Below are positions 46,996-53,458 of a stretch of 53,458 nucleotides of DNA, in pieces. Position numbers and translations under genes: made by a program. The notes under the pieces are model-generated. The model was not told the DNA's origin, made no database searches, and saw nothing but the letters and a program-made list of their open reading frames with translations. Origin of the DNA: an uncultured Chitinophagales bacterium. GTDB taxonomy: Bacteria > Bacteroidota > Bacteroidia > Chitinophagales > UBA2359. The DNA is taken from NCBI GenBank assembly GCA_937927195.1, contig CALBCY010000180.1, positions 1 to 53,458 on the forward strand, given 5' to 3'. How positions within the stretch are numbered: the first letter of the stretch is position 1; each line of letters opens with the position of its first letter.

Positions 46996-47664
46996 ATGCA
47001 ACTCGCTCCGATACAAAATTTACTTTCAAAATACAAAGAATATATTCAGACCTCAGAATATGAAAATCTTTATAAATGGGAAGCAATCAAAAACTTTCAA
47101 GACAATTGGAACATGGAAGCTGAAAATTTTCATGAAATGTTTGACAAGTGCCTTCAATGTTCCAATGAAGTTTTTTGGAAAAAACCACTTTGGTTTCCAA
47201 AAGAAACCATGTTGGCCTTTATAAAATATGATCCTGAATTGCTAATGGGTATGTTTGAAATGCTGTTCGATGAGCAAAAACCTGTCTTGAATCGGATGGA
47301 TATATTCCAATTTCATTGTGATGAAATTTTGATACAATTCCAAAGGCATCATGACAAAAAACTGAGTCAACACTTTCACAGTAATTTTGAAATTTTATCC
47401 TGCTACCTCGCTTTGAGATTTCCTGAAACTTATGCCGTTTACGAAGCCAAAGCATTTGCCAAGTTTTTAGAGATTGTTAAAGCAAAATCTTCAGCAGGCC
47501 AAAATGAAAGAGAAAGGTTTTTCAAATTGTGCAACACCATCTCCAAGGTGATTGCCAGAGATGAGGAGTTGATTGAAATTCATCAATCCTTGTTGACAGA
47601 GAAACATTTCACGAAAAACAACCTAATGCTGGCTCAGGATTTTATTTCTTTTGCGGCTTTGTAG
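46996..47664 (+). CDS. stand-alone protein resembling the N-terminal domain of McrB-like AAA proteins
   Basis: The protein has 222 residues, soluble and helical, with no signal peptide. The wording LYKWEAIKNFQDNW...FPKETMLAFIKYDPELLMGMFEMLFDEQKPVLNRMDIF and LALRFPETYAVYEAKAFAKFLEIV is close to what I remember of the recognition domain in front of the AAA GTPase of McrB-type restriction proteins and related AAA ATPases. Here the frame ends where the AAA module would begin, and no AAA gene or McrC-like nuclease is adjacent. It could be a remnant, a regulator or an independent modified-DNA reader. It lies between a GNAT gene and mhpF on the same strand. The family link rests on memory and should be searched. 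Confidence 0.5.
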   Translation: MQLAPIQNLLSKYKEYIQTSEYENLYKWEAIKNFQDNWNMEAENFHEMFDKCLQCSNEVFWKKPLWFPKETMLAFIKYDPELLMGMFEMLFDEQKPVLNRMDIFQFHCDEILIQFQRHHDKKLSQHFHSNFEILSCYLALRFPETYAVYEAKAFAKFLEIVKAKSSAGQNERERFFKLCNTISKVIARDEELIEIHQSLLTEKHFTKNNLMLAQDFISFAAL

Positions 47665-47799
47665 CTCCTTCCAAAATTTGATTGAATACTTAAACAATAG
47701 ATTTCCATCGGCTATTTTTAGCAAAAAAAAAGAGCCATAGGGAGTATTAATTTTTGTATTTTTACAAAGATTCAATTTAGAGAATTTTAAAATAAAAAC

Positions 47800-48714
47800 A
47801 TGAAAGTTAAGGTGGCCATAATCGGATCAGGGAATATAGGAACGGATTTAATGATAAAAATTCTTCGCTTGTCTGATTCTCTTGAAATGTCTGTTATGGT
47901 TGGAATCGATCCTGAATCGGACGGATTGGCGAGGGCCAAAAGAATGGGCGTTCAAACTTGTCACACAGGTATTGATGGCTTGATCGAAATGTCCGAATGG
48001 CAAGACATTAAAATCGTTTTTGATGCCACTTCTGCAAAGGCCCACCTTTACAATTGGAGCAAAGTAAAAGCTTTTCCCGATAAGAAAATGATTGACCTTA
48101 CTCCCGCTGCTGTCGGCCCATATCTCGTTCCACCTGTCAACTTTCTCGACAATATGGACATTCCAAATGTGAACATGGTTACTTGTGGCGGGCAAGCCAC
48201 CATCCCTATGGTGGCAGCTGTGAATAAAATAGCCAAAGTTCATTACGGTGAAATTGTCGCTTCTATTGCCAGTAAATCTGCCGGTCCCGGTACAAGAGCC
48301 AATATTGACGAGTTCACAGAAACCACATCTCTCGCAATCGAAAAAGTTGGTGGGGCAGAAAAAGGAAAAGCCATTATCGTCCTCAATCCCGCAGAACCAC
48401 CACTTGTAATGCGCGACACCGTTTTCACGCTTTCTGAACAAGGCGACAGAGAAGCCATTAGAAAAAGCATCCATGAGATGGTCGCCGAAGTCCAAAAATA
48501 TGTTCCAGGATATCAACTCCACCAAGAAGTACAATTCGACGATATCCCCGAAAACCAACCCGTCTTTATCGAAGGGCTCGGATACCGCCACGGTCTCAAA
48601 ACCACCATCCTTTTAAAGGTCGTAGGTGCAGGGCATTACCTCCCAGAATATGCCGGAAACCTGGATATTATGACGAGCGCAGCGAGGGCAACGGCAGAGC
48701 GGCTTGTAAGTTGA
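47800..48714 (+). CDS. mhpF: acetaldehyde dehydrogenase (acetylating), DmpF/MhpF type
   Basis: This enzyme oxidises acetaldehyde and CoA to acetyl-CoA with NAD+, receiving the aldehyde through a channel from the partner aldolase MhpE/DmpG. The protein has 304 residues, the usual size. The Rossmann fold begins [37 protein letters not shown] follows, the catalytic Cys129 is in [11 protein letters not shown], and [19 protein letters not shown] and the C-terminal dimer part ([11 protein letters not shown]) are all present. The aldolase gene lies 652 bases downstream rather than directly adjacent, with a four-helix-bundle gene between the two. Confidence 0.95.
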   Translation: MKVKVAIIGSGNIGTDLMIKILRLSDSLEMSVMVGIDPESDGLARAKRMGVQTCHTGIDGLIEMSEWQDIKIVFDATSAKAHLYNWSKVKAFPDKKMIDLTPAAVGPYLVPPVNFLDNMDIPNVNMVTCGGQATIPMVAAVNKIAKVHYGEIVASIASKSAGPGTRANIDEFTETTSLAIEKVGGAEKGKAIIVLNPAEPPLVMRDTVFTLSEQGDREAIRKSIHEMVAEVQKYVPGYQLHQEVQFDDIPENQPVFIEGLGYRHGLKTTILLKVVGAGHYLPEYAGNLDIMTSAARATAERLVS

Positions 48715-48723
48715 AGGATAGAT

Positions 48724-48779
48724 TGATTATTGATTATTGATTATTGATTATTGATTATTGATTATTGATTATTGATTAT
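48724..48779. repeat. eight perfect tandem copies of TGATTAT
   Basis: The 7-mer TGATTAT is repeated eight times without mismatch, starting ten bases after the mhpF stop codon. Related ATTAATCAAT and AATCAATAATTAATC words lie at about 49292-49324, on the other side of the four-helix-bundle gene, and at 15383-15408. Such arrays are prone to slippage, so copy number may vary between strains. Confidence 0.92.
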
Positions 48780-48884
48780 TGGAAGTTCTAAAAACAGTGT
48801 AGCTAATGCAAATATTTTCTTCGATAAATTTAGTAAATATTGCAAAAATCACTTTCTTTAATTGAACAAAAAAAAAACTAGATA

Positions 48885-49256
48885 ATGGCAACTTTTACCA
48901 GTTTCAAAGAATTGGACTGTTATAAAAAAAGCAGAGAAGCTAAAATATGGATTATAAAATTTTGCAAGAATTTGCCAAAGCATGAGTATGACATGAAGGA
49001 CAATATGTTGAGAGCCGCCAGATCGATGACCAGAAATATTGCAGAAGGCTTTGGGAGATTTCATTTTAAAGAAAACATTCAATATGTAAGAATTGCAAGA
49101 GGTTCAGCAACCGAATTACAAGATGATTTAGATGGTTGCGTTTTGGAAGGATTTTGCAAAGCAGAAGATATTGACGAAGGGGATAAATTACTAACGGATG
49201 CAATCCAATCAATGAATGGCTATAACAAATATTTACAAAGTCGTTTAAAAAAATGA
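48885..49256 (+). CDS. four-helix-bundle protein (23S rRNA intervening-sequence / Avd-like family)
   Basis: The protein has 123 residues. It has the family pattern of about 120 residues: FTSFKELDCYKKSREAKIWIIKF, then LPKHEYDMKDNMLRAARSMTRNIAEGFGR with the diagnostic NIAEGF, and FKENIQYVRIARGSATELQDDL. Members are known from inserts in 23S rRNA, from diversity-generating retroelements (Avd) and as many solitary genes; they bind nucleic acid or a partner protein as pentameric barrels. Here it stands between mhpF and mhpE, flanked by TGATTAT-type repeats, with no reverse transcriptase or rRNA near. This suggests insertion of a mobile cassette; its role is unknown. Confidence 0.85.
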   Translation: MATFTSFKELDCYKKSREAKIWIIKFCKNLPKHEYDMKDNMLRAARSMTRNIAEGFGRFHFKENIQYVRIARGSATELQDDLDGCVLEGFCKAEDIDEGDKLLTDAIQSMNGYNKYLQSRLKK

Positions 49257-49366
49257 TTTCTTTTAAGGCAATAAATTATTCTATATCACCCTGAATTAAT
49301 CAATTTATAATCAATAATTAATCAATTTCACCCGTCTTCAACTTATTCTTAAACTTCAACTTATTT

Positions 49367-50383
49367 ATGTCTCATAAAATCTACATCCAGGACGTAACCC
49401 TCCGCGATGGAATGCACGCCATCCGCCACCAATATTCGAAGGAGAAAATTAAGGAAATTGCCATTGCCCTGGACGAAGCCGGAGTAGATGCCATTGAAAT
49501 TTCTCATGGGGATGGATTGGCAGGAGGAAGTTTTAATTATGGATTTGGTGCACACACCGATTGGGACTGGCTCGATGGAATCAAAGACGTTTTGAAACAC
49601 GCGAAACTGACAACGCTGATTCTTCCGGGAATTGCTACGATCCACGATCTAAAAAAAGCGCGGGATTTGGGAGTTGAATCGGTGAGGATAGCCACCCATT
49701 GCACGGAAGCAGACATTGCTCCTCAGCACATTGAAGCAGCTAAGAATCTAGGAATGGATGTGGGTGGTTTCCTGATGATGGCCCACATGAATGAGCCTGC
49801 AAAATTAGCAGAACAAGCAAAAATAATGGAAGAGGCTGGCGCGGATTGTGTATATGTAACCGACTCTGCTGGAGCCTTGTTAATGGACGGGGTTGTTGAT
49901 AGAATAAAGGCTTTCAAAGATGTCTTGAAACCGGAAACAGAAATAGGAATTCATTGCCACCACAACCTTTCTTTGGGAGTTGCCAACACTGTTGTTGCCC
50001 TTCAACATGGCGCAAACAGATTGGATGCCTCTCTTGCAGGAATGGGTGCAGGCGCAGGAAACGCCCCACTAGAAGTATTGATCGCTGTTTTAAATAAAAT
50101 GGGTGTGGAACACAATTCTGATCTATACAAATTGATGGATGCTGCGGATGACCTTGTTAGACCTCTTCAAGTAAGACCGGTAAGAGTGGATAGGGAAACA
50201 TTGTCGCTTGGTTATGCTGGAGTCTATTCCAGTTTCTTATTGCATTCAGAAAGAGCAGCTCAAAAATATGGATTGGATACCAGAGCCATCTTACAAGAAT
50301 TGGGCGATCGCAAAATGGTGGGTGGGCAAGAAGACATGATCGTCGATGTTGCGCTGGATATGAAGAAGAAGCTGTCTTCTTAG
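49367..50383 (+). CDS. mhpE: 4-hydroxy-2-oxovalerate aldolase, DmpG/MhpE type
   Basis: The enzyme cleaves 4-hydroxy-2-oxovalerate to pyruvate and acetaldehyde, a late step of aromatic meta-cleavage pathways. The protein has 338 residues, full length. The HMGL-like TIM barrel shows [18 protein letters not shown] with R13, D14 and H17, the metal ligands H196 and H198 in [15 protein letters not shown], and [12 protein letters not shown]. The C-terminal communication domain ([30 protein letters not shown]) contacts MhpF. It is 110 bases downstream of the four-helix-bundle gene and 407 bases upstream of an aldehyde dehydrogenase gene; a dense repeat array fills that gap. Confidence 0.95.
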   Translation: MSHKIYIQDVTLRDGMHAIRHQYSKEKIKEIAIALDEAGVDAIEISHGDGLAGGSFNYGFGAHTDWDWLDGIKDVLKHAKLTTLILPGIATIHDLKKARDLGVESVRIATHCTEADIAPQHIEAAKNLGMDVGGFLMMAHMNEPAKLAEQAKIMEEAGADCVYVTDSAGALLMDGVVDRIKAFKDVLKPETEIGIHCHHNLSLGVANTVVALQHGANRLDASLAGMGAGAGNAPLEVLIAVLNKMGVEHNSDLYKLMDAADDLVRPLQVRPVRVDRETLSLGYAGVYSSFLLHSERAAQKYGLDTRAILQELGDRKMVGGQEDMIVDVALDMKKKLSS

Positions 50384-50390
50384 GAAAGCA

Positions 50391-50765
50391 AATAAGCCAT
50401 TGGCTATTGGCGAAAATTAAGAAAAGCTATTGGCTGTTGGCAAATTTTCAAAACAAAAAGCTGTTGGCAAAAAGAAAGCCAAAGGCTAAAGGCCAATAGC
50501 TAACAGCCTTGCTAAACAAAAGCGATTGGCTTTTGGCCTTTAGCTGTTGGCGAAAATTAAGAAAAGCGATTGGCTATTGGCCTTTAGCTGTTGGCAAAAA
50601 TTTAGAAAAGCTATTGACTGTTGGCCTTTAGCTGTTGGCAAAAATTTAGAAAAGCTATTGGCTATTGGCCTTTAGCTGTTGGCGAAAATTAAGAAAAGCT
50701 ATTGGCTGTTGGCAAAAAGAAAGCCAAAGGCTAAAGGCCAATAGCTAACAGCCTTTCAAAAACAG
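50391..50765. repeat. array of TTGGC-type repeats with inverted blocks
   Basis: A unit of about 44 bp, with AAAAGCTATTGGC, TTTAGCTGTTGGC and AAAATTAAG or AAAATTTAG parts, occurs about five times in the plus direction (from about 50391, 50520, 50565, 50607 and 50652). Two blocks reading AAAGCCAAAGGCTAAAGGCC continuing AATAGCTAACAGCC (50475-50508 and 50719-50752) are the reverse complement of the unit core, so long hairpins can form. The array fills nearly the whole 407-base gap between mhpE and the aldehyde dehydrogenase gene, and contains no reading frame. Confidence 0.9.
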
Positions 50766-50790
50766 CCTTTCAAAACTAAAAGCATCTCCT

Positions 50791-52233
50791 ATGAAACTCA
50801 ACAACCAAAATCTTCTCCAAACTTCGGCCTTTATAAACGGTGAATGGATAGCTACTGAAAACAGCTTTCCTGTAAACAATCCATTTGACGGATCAGAAAT
50901 TGCCCAAGTTTCAGACTGCAATAAGAAACATTGCACATTAGCAATAAATGCTGCAAAAGAAGCCTTTAAGATTTGGAGTAGCTTCACTGCTAGCAAGAGG
51001 AGTAAAATCATGAAAAAATGGTTTCAGCTTCAATTGCAAAATGCCAAAGACCTTGGTAAGCTTCTTACCATCGAACAAGGCAAACCTTTGCCAGAGGCTA
51101 TTGGTGAAATAAAATACGGCGCCTCTTTTGTCGAATGGTTTGCAGAAGAAGCCAAACGTGTTTATGGCGATGTGATTCCTGGACACATGAAGGACAAAAG
51201 AATCACAGTTATTAAACAGCCAATTGGAGTCGTTGGTGCAATAACACCTTGGAATTTTCCAAGTGCAATGATCACCAGAAAAGTTGCTCCGGCATTGGCT
51301 GCTGGATGCACCGTGGTTATCAAACCTTCTGAATGGACTCCACTGTCAGCTTTGGCACTCGCACAATTGGCAACCGAAGCAGGATTTCCTCCTGGAGTGA
51401 TCAATATTTTACCCTCAATGAAACCCGAAGAAATAGGAACTGAATTGACTTCAAACCCTGACGTAAAGAAAATTTCATTCACAGGCTCAACAAGAGTCGG
51501 CAAGCTTCTCCTCAAACAATCGGCCGATCAAGTAAAAAAGGTTTCTATGGAATTGGGTGGCAATGCCCCTTTCATTGTATTTGATGACGCAGATATAGAC
51601 GCAGCAGTGAATGGATGCATGGAAACTAAATTCAGAAACGCTGGGCAAACTTGTGTTTGTACCAATCGAATTTTCATTCAGCACAATATTCACGATGAAT
51701 TTGTGGATAAACTTTCACAAAAAATAAAAGAACTAAAAGTTGGAAATGGATTGGAAGAAGGTGTGCAAGTTGGTCCTATGATCAATAAAGCAGCCATTGC
51801 AAAAGACGAACAGCTTTTAGAAGATGCAGTTTCCAAAGGAGCTGAAATCAGCATTGGAGGAAACAAAATGGAAGGGCAGTTTTTTGAACCAACCTTGGTT
51901 GGCAAACTCAATCCTGAAATGGAAATTTTCAAGGCTGAAATTTTTGGTCCAATCGCTGCAGTCTACCAATTTGAAACAGAAGAAGAAGTCATTAATATGG
52001 CCAATGATACCAACTTTGGTTTGGCTGCTTATTTTTATGGACGTGACTATGCCAAAATCTGGAGAGTGTCAGAAGCATTGGAGTTTGGAATGATCGGAAT
52101 CAATACCGGAAGTATTTCAACCACTGTTGCTCCTTTTGGAGGAATCAAGGAAAGTGGATTCGGCAGAGAGGGTTCTAAATACGGACTGGATGACTATCTG
52201 AATATTAAGTATATGTGCTGGGGAGGGATTTAG
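50791..52233 (+). CDS. NAD(P)-dependent aldehyde dehydrogenase, GabD (succinate-semialdehyde dehydrogenase) type
   Basis: The protein has 480 residues, full length. It has the ALDH signatures TPWNFPSAMITRKVAPALAAG, FTGSTRVGKLL, MELGGNAPF with the general base E254, and GQTCVC with catalytic C288 and a nearby C290. The stretch LTIEQGKPLPEAIGEIKYGASFVEWFAEEAKRVYGD is typical of GabD enzymes, which oxidise succinate semialdehyde to succinate. Behind mhpF and mhpE it could instead act on another semialdehyde of aromatic breakdown, such as a muconate semialdehyde, but the sequence favours GabD. It follows the repeat array and ends directly in copy 3 of the dispersed hairpin repeat. Confidence 0.88.
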   Translation: MKLNNQNLLQTSAFINGEWIATENSFPVNNPFDGSEIAQVSDCNKKHCTLAINAAKEAFKIWSSFTASKRSKIMKKWFQLQLQNAKDLGKLLTIEQGKPLPEAIGEIKYGASFVEWFAEEAKRVYGDVIPGHMKDKRITVIKQPIGVVGAITPWNFPSAMITRKVAPALAAGCTVVIKPSEWTPLSALALAQLATEAGFPPGVINILPSMKPEEIGTELTSNPDVKKISFTGSTRVGKLLLKQSADQVKKVSMELGGNAPFIVFDDADIDAAVNGCMETKFRNAGQTCVCTNRIFIQHNIHDEFVDKLSQKIKELKVGNGLEEGVQVGPMINKAAIAKDEQLLEDAVSKGAEISIGGNKMEGQFFEPTLVGKLNPEMEIFKAEIFGPIAAVYQFETEEEVINMANDTNFGLAAYFYGRDYAKIWRVSEALEFGMIGINTGSISTTVAPFGGIKESGFGREGSKYGLDDYLNIKYMCWGGI

Positions 52234-52464
52234 CGGGTGCTCGGTATTCGCTATTCGGTATTCGCTATTCGATTTTATTGCTCCCTGCGGTCGCGGGTTT
52301 TGGGGATTGGGTCGCGGCGATCGCTCCGCTCGCCTCACGCTTTTGGGTCGGTGCCTGTGGCACCTTTTGGGTTCGTTTGGTTTATTTTTTCTCCCTGCGG
52401 TCGCTGGATTGAGGTTCGCTGCATTGTTCGCTCATAATGCAATATTAGACCAAAGAGATTCGAG
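52234..52464. repeat. dispersed two-hairpin repeat, copy 3, with flanking tandem words
   Basis: After the aldehyde dehydrogenase stop, TCGGTATTCGCTAT occurs twice in tandem (52241-52268). Copy 3 of the dispersed repeat follows (about 52287-52376): GGGTTTTGGGGATTGGGTCGC, the hairpin GGCGA/TCGCC (52316-52320 and 52330-52334), CACGCTTTTGGGTCG, the hairpin GGTGCC-TGT-GGCACC (52350-52364) and TTTTGGGTTCG. CTCCCTGCGGTCGC occurs on both sides (52281 and 52391). The aldehyde dehydrogenase gene and the next gene are convergent here. Confidence 0.8.
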
Positions 52465-52992
52465 CTAAAATCCTCCTGCTTGGAAGTTTTCTTCCCAAGC
52501 AAGCATGCTGAGCTCGAATTCATTTTCTGCAGTTTGTTTGAGATTAAAGGAGATATCAAAATAATACGAATCGCCACTGCCAGGATGTGTACAATCAATA
52601 TGATCTTGTCGATCAGGAAAACGGAAGTGAAGATGAATTTCACGATCATTGTTGAGCACGGGCAATGAACTGGGTTTGAGTAACAGAGTCATTGACACAC
52701 GATTGGCCTCCCAACTTTCAAGGTCTTCGTGGTCATTTATCCATTCATTTCTATATGGATCTTGTTCTCCTCGCAACAAAGCTACATCTGCAAAATAAGA
52801 ATCGGGTAATTCCTCTAGCGCATTCCATTCAAATTGCAATGCAAGATTGGCTTCATTGTCAAAGCTGATTGTATCAAGAACGATGAGTTGGAAGGTGTCT
52901 CCTAAAACCGAATTACAAGTATCGGCTTCTCTACATTGGCTAAGGAAAAACAAACCAACAATTATAATAAAAAAGGAGATGTATCGATTCAT
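52465..52992 (-). CDS. hypothetical lipoprotein
   Basis: The protein has 175 residues. The N-terminus is a lipoprotein signal with the lipobox FLSQC (Cys20). The mature part is beta-rich and acidic, with NLALQFEWNALEELPDSYFADVALLRG, an LHFRFPDRQDH stretch and YYFDISFNLKQ. No family was recognised. A cysteine pair early in the mature chain (EADTCNS) and one near DHIDCTHPG might form a disulfide. It is convergent with the aldehyde dehydrogenase gene, with repeat copy 3 between them. It is transcribed separately from the metallo-hydrolase fragment, with 163 bases between them. Confidence 0.65.
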   Translation of the reverse strand: MNRYISFFIIIVGLFFLSQCREADTCNSVLGDTFQLIVLDTISFDNEANLALQFEWNALEELPDSYFADVALLRGEQDPYRNEWINDHEDLESWEANRVSMTLLLKPSSLPVLNNDREIHLHFRFPDRQDHIDCTHPGSGDSYYFDISFNLKQTAENEFELSMLAWEENFQAGGF

Positions 52993-53155
52993 TCTGAGAA
53001 CAGTTTACTTTTAAGAATTACAAAAAGTATAAACGTCAAGAATTAATTTCTATTTTAACACTTTATGAATTTAACCCTTTATGAAATTTTAGACTCATAA
53101 TAAGTTTTTTTCAGCTCAAAGATTATGCTCAAAGATTAAGCTCAAAGAATACCCT

Positions 53156-53458
53156 CTAAATATTTTCCCATTTCACCAAGAGTCCCTTTTCATTGTGCTT
53201 CAACAATCCGGGAAAAGTAATGTGTGTTCCAAAATAAACAAATTTCTTTTCTGGATCACGAGCGGCAATATTTTTCAGCGTACTTGTCCACTCTTCCGGA
53301 ATAGAATCGAAATAAGTGTTGAGGGTATTGTATTTCATTTGAAAACCATGTCTAATTGCATCGGCGAGAACAATAATTTTATCGTCCTCATCTTCTCCTG
53401 TTTTGATTTCCACAGCATAATGATCTTCGCGATGGCCGGGGGTTGGAAACAATTTCAC
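53156..53458 (-). CDS. metallo-beta-lactamase-fold hydrolase, C-terminal part (cut by window end)
   Basis: Only the last 100 residues are inside the window; the frame runs off the right edge, so the true start is not visible and the GTG at the edge is only an internal codon. TPGHREDHYAVEI, with the family His of the TPGH motif, and a later DKIIVLADAI, with the metal-bridging Asp, match the C-terminal half of metallo-beta-lactamase-fold enzymes of the glyoxalase II/RNase Z-like superfamily. The catalytic HxHxDH motif would lie outside. The substrate is unknown. Confidence 0.65.
   Translation of the reverse strand: MKLFPTPGHREDHYAVEIKTGEDEDDKIIVLADAIRHGFQMKYNTLNTYFDSIPEEWTSTLKNIAARDPEKKFVYFGTHITFPGLLKHNEKGLLVKWENI

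Noticed and set aside
47848..48591. 247-residue open frame antisense to mhpF
   Set aside because: It lies entirely inside mhpF, has an odd Cys/Phe/His-rich composition and no family features; mhpF is certain.
48724..48779. CRISPR-like repeat
   Set aside because: Seven-base units directly abut without spacers; it is a simple tandem repeat and no cas gene is present.
50391..50765. CRISPR array
   Set aside because: Units are in both orientations, vary in length, and the intervening sequence is itself repeated; no cas genes.

Overview
The window is chromosomal DNA of a Bacteroidota bacterium, most likely a free-living, gliding or marine-type member (Saprospiria-like); the exact genus cannot be read from the sequence. 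The evidence is the type 9 secretion (T9SS) translocon gene sprA behind ruvA, a SusC/SusD glycan-uptake locus, a secreted protein with a T9SS C-terminal sorting domain, a LytTR regulator paired with a two-component-propeller histidine kinase, a GGGP-synthase-type prenyltransferase, TAnnTTTG-type promoter boxes, AT-rich intergenic DNA and few Shine-Dalgarno sequences.

Layout. 0.4-5 kb: a 1162-residue exported TraB/GumN protein with a large unusual extension, a tandem palindromic repeat and a small lipoprotein. 5.5-14 kb: sprA and ruvA on the minus strand, both apparently starting with GTG. 14.4-20.2 kb: GGGP synthase, a flavoenzyme pair (acyl-CoA-dehydrogenase-like and Old-Yellow-Enzyme-like), an exported endonuclease/exonuclease/phosphatase-family protein and rsgA. 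20.5-27 kb: a Cys-rich secreted repeat protein, a double UspA protein, a Gfo/Idh/MocA oxidoreductase and dnaK. 27.4-31.2 kb: response regulator and sensor kinase. 31.2-32.4 kb: a long gene-free stretch with a possible MITE. 32.4-41.8 kb: a PhyH-type dioxygenase and a five-gene minus-strand polysaccharide utilisation locus (T9SS carbohydrate-binding protein, SusC, SusD, PKD lipoprotein, GH16 glucanase) that looks suited to a laminarin-like beta-glucan. 42.3-46.9 kb: a membrane-anchored hypothetical protein, acyl-CoA synthetase, an acyl-CoA dehydrogenase fused to an SCP2 domain, and an acetyltransferase. 47-52.2 kb: a stand-alone McrB-N-like domain protein, then the aldolase/dehydrogenase pair that splits 4-hydroxy-2-oxovalerate (mhpF, mhpE) with a four-helix-bundle gene between them, and a GabD-type aldehyde dehydrogenase. 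The right edge holds a lipoprotein and a cut-off metallo-beta-lactamase-fold protein.

How the parts work together: SprA is the outer-membrane channel through which CTD-bearing proteins such as the 40.3-41.8 kb product are exported; the SusC/SusD pair and the lipoproteins capture and import glucan fragments made by the GH16 enzyme. MhpE and MhpF form the known channelling complex that turns 4-hydroxy-2-oxovalerate into pyruvate and acetyl-CoA.

The most unusual signal lies between the genes. A family of dispersed hairpin-bearing repeats sits directly after several stop codons, with stems whose sequences differ between copies but still pair. There are also two or three MITE-like palindromic elements, a 370-bp array of TTGGC-type repeats, and one possible free-standing structured RNA. 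I saw no complete defence system, CRISPR array, prophage, tRNA or rRNA.
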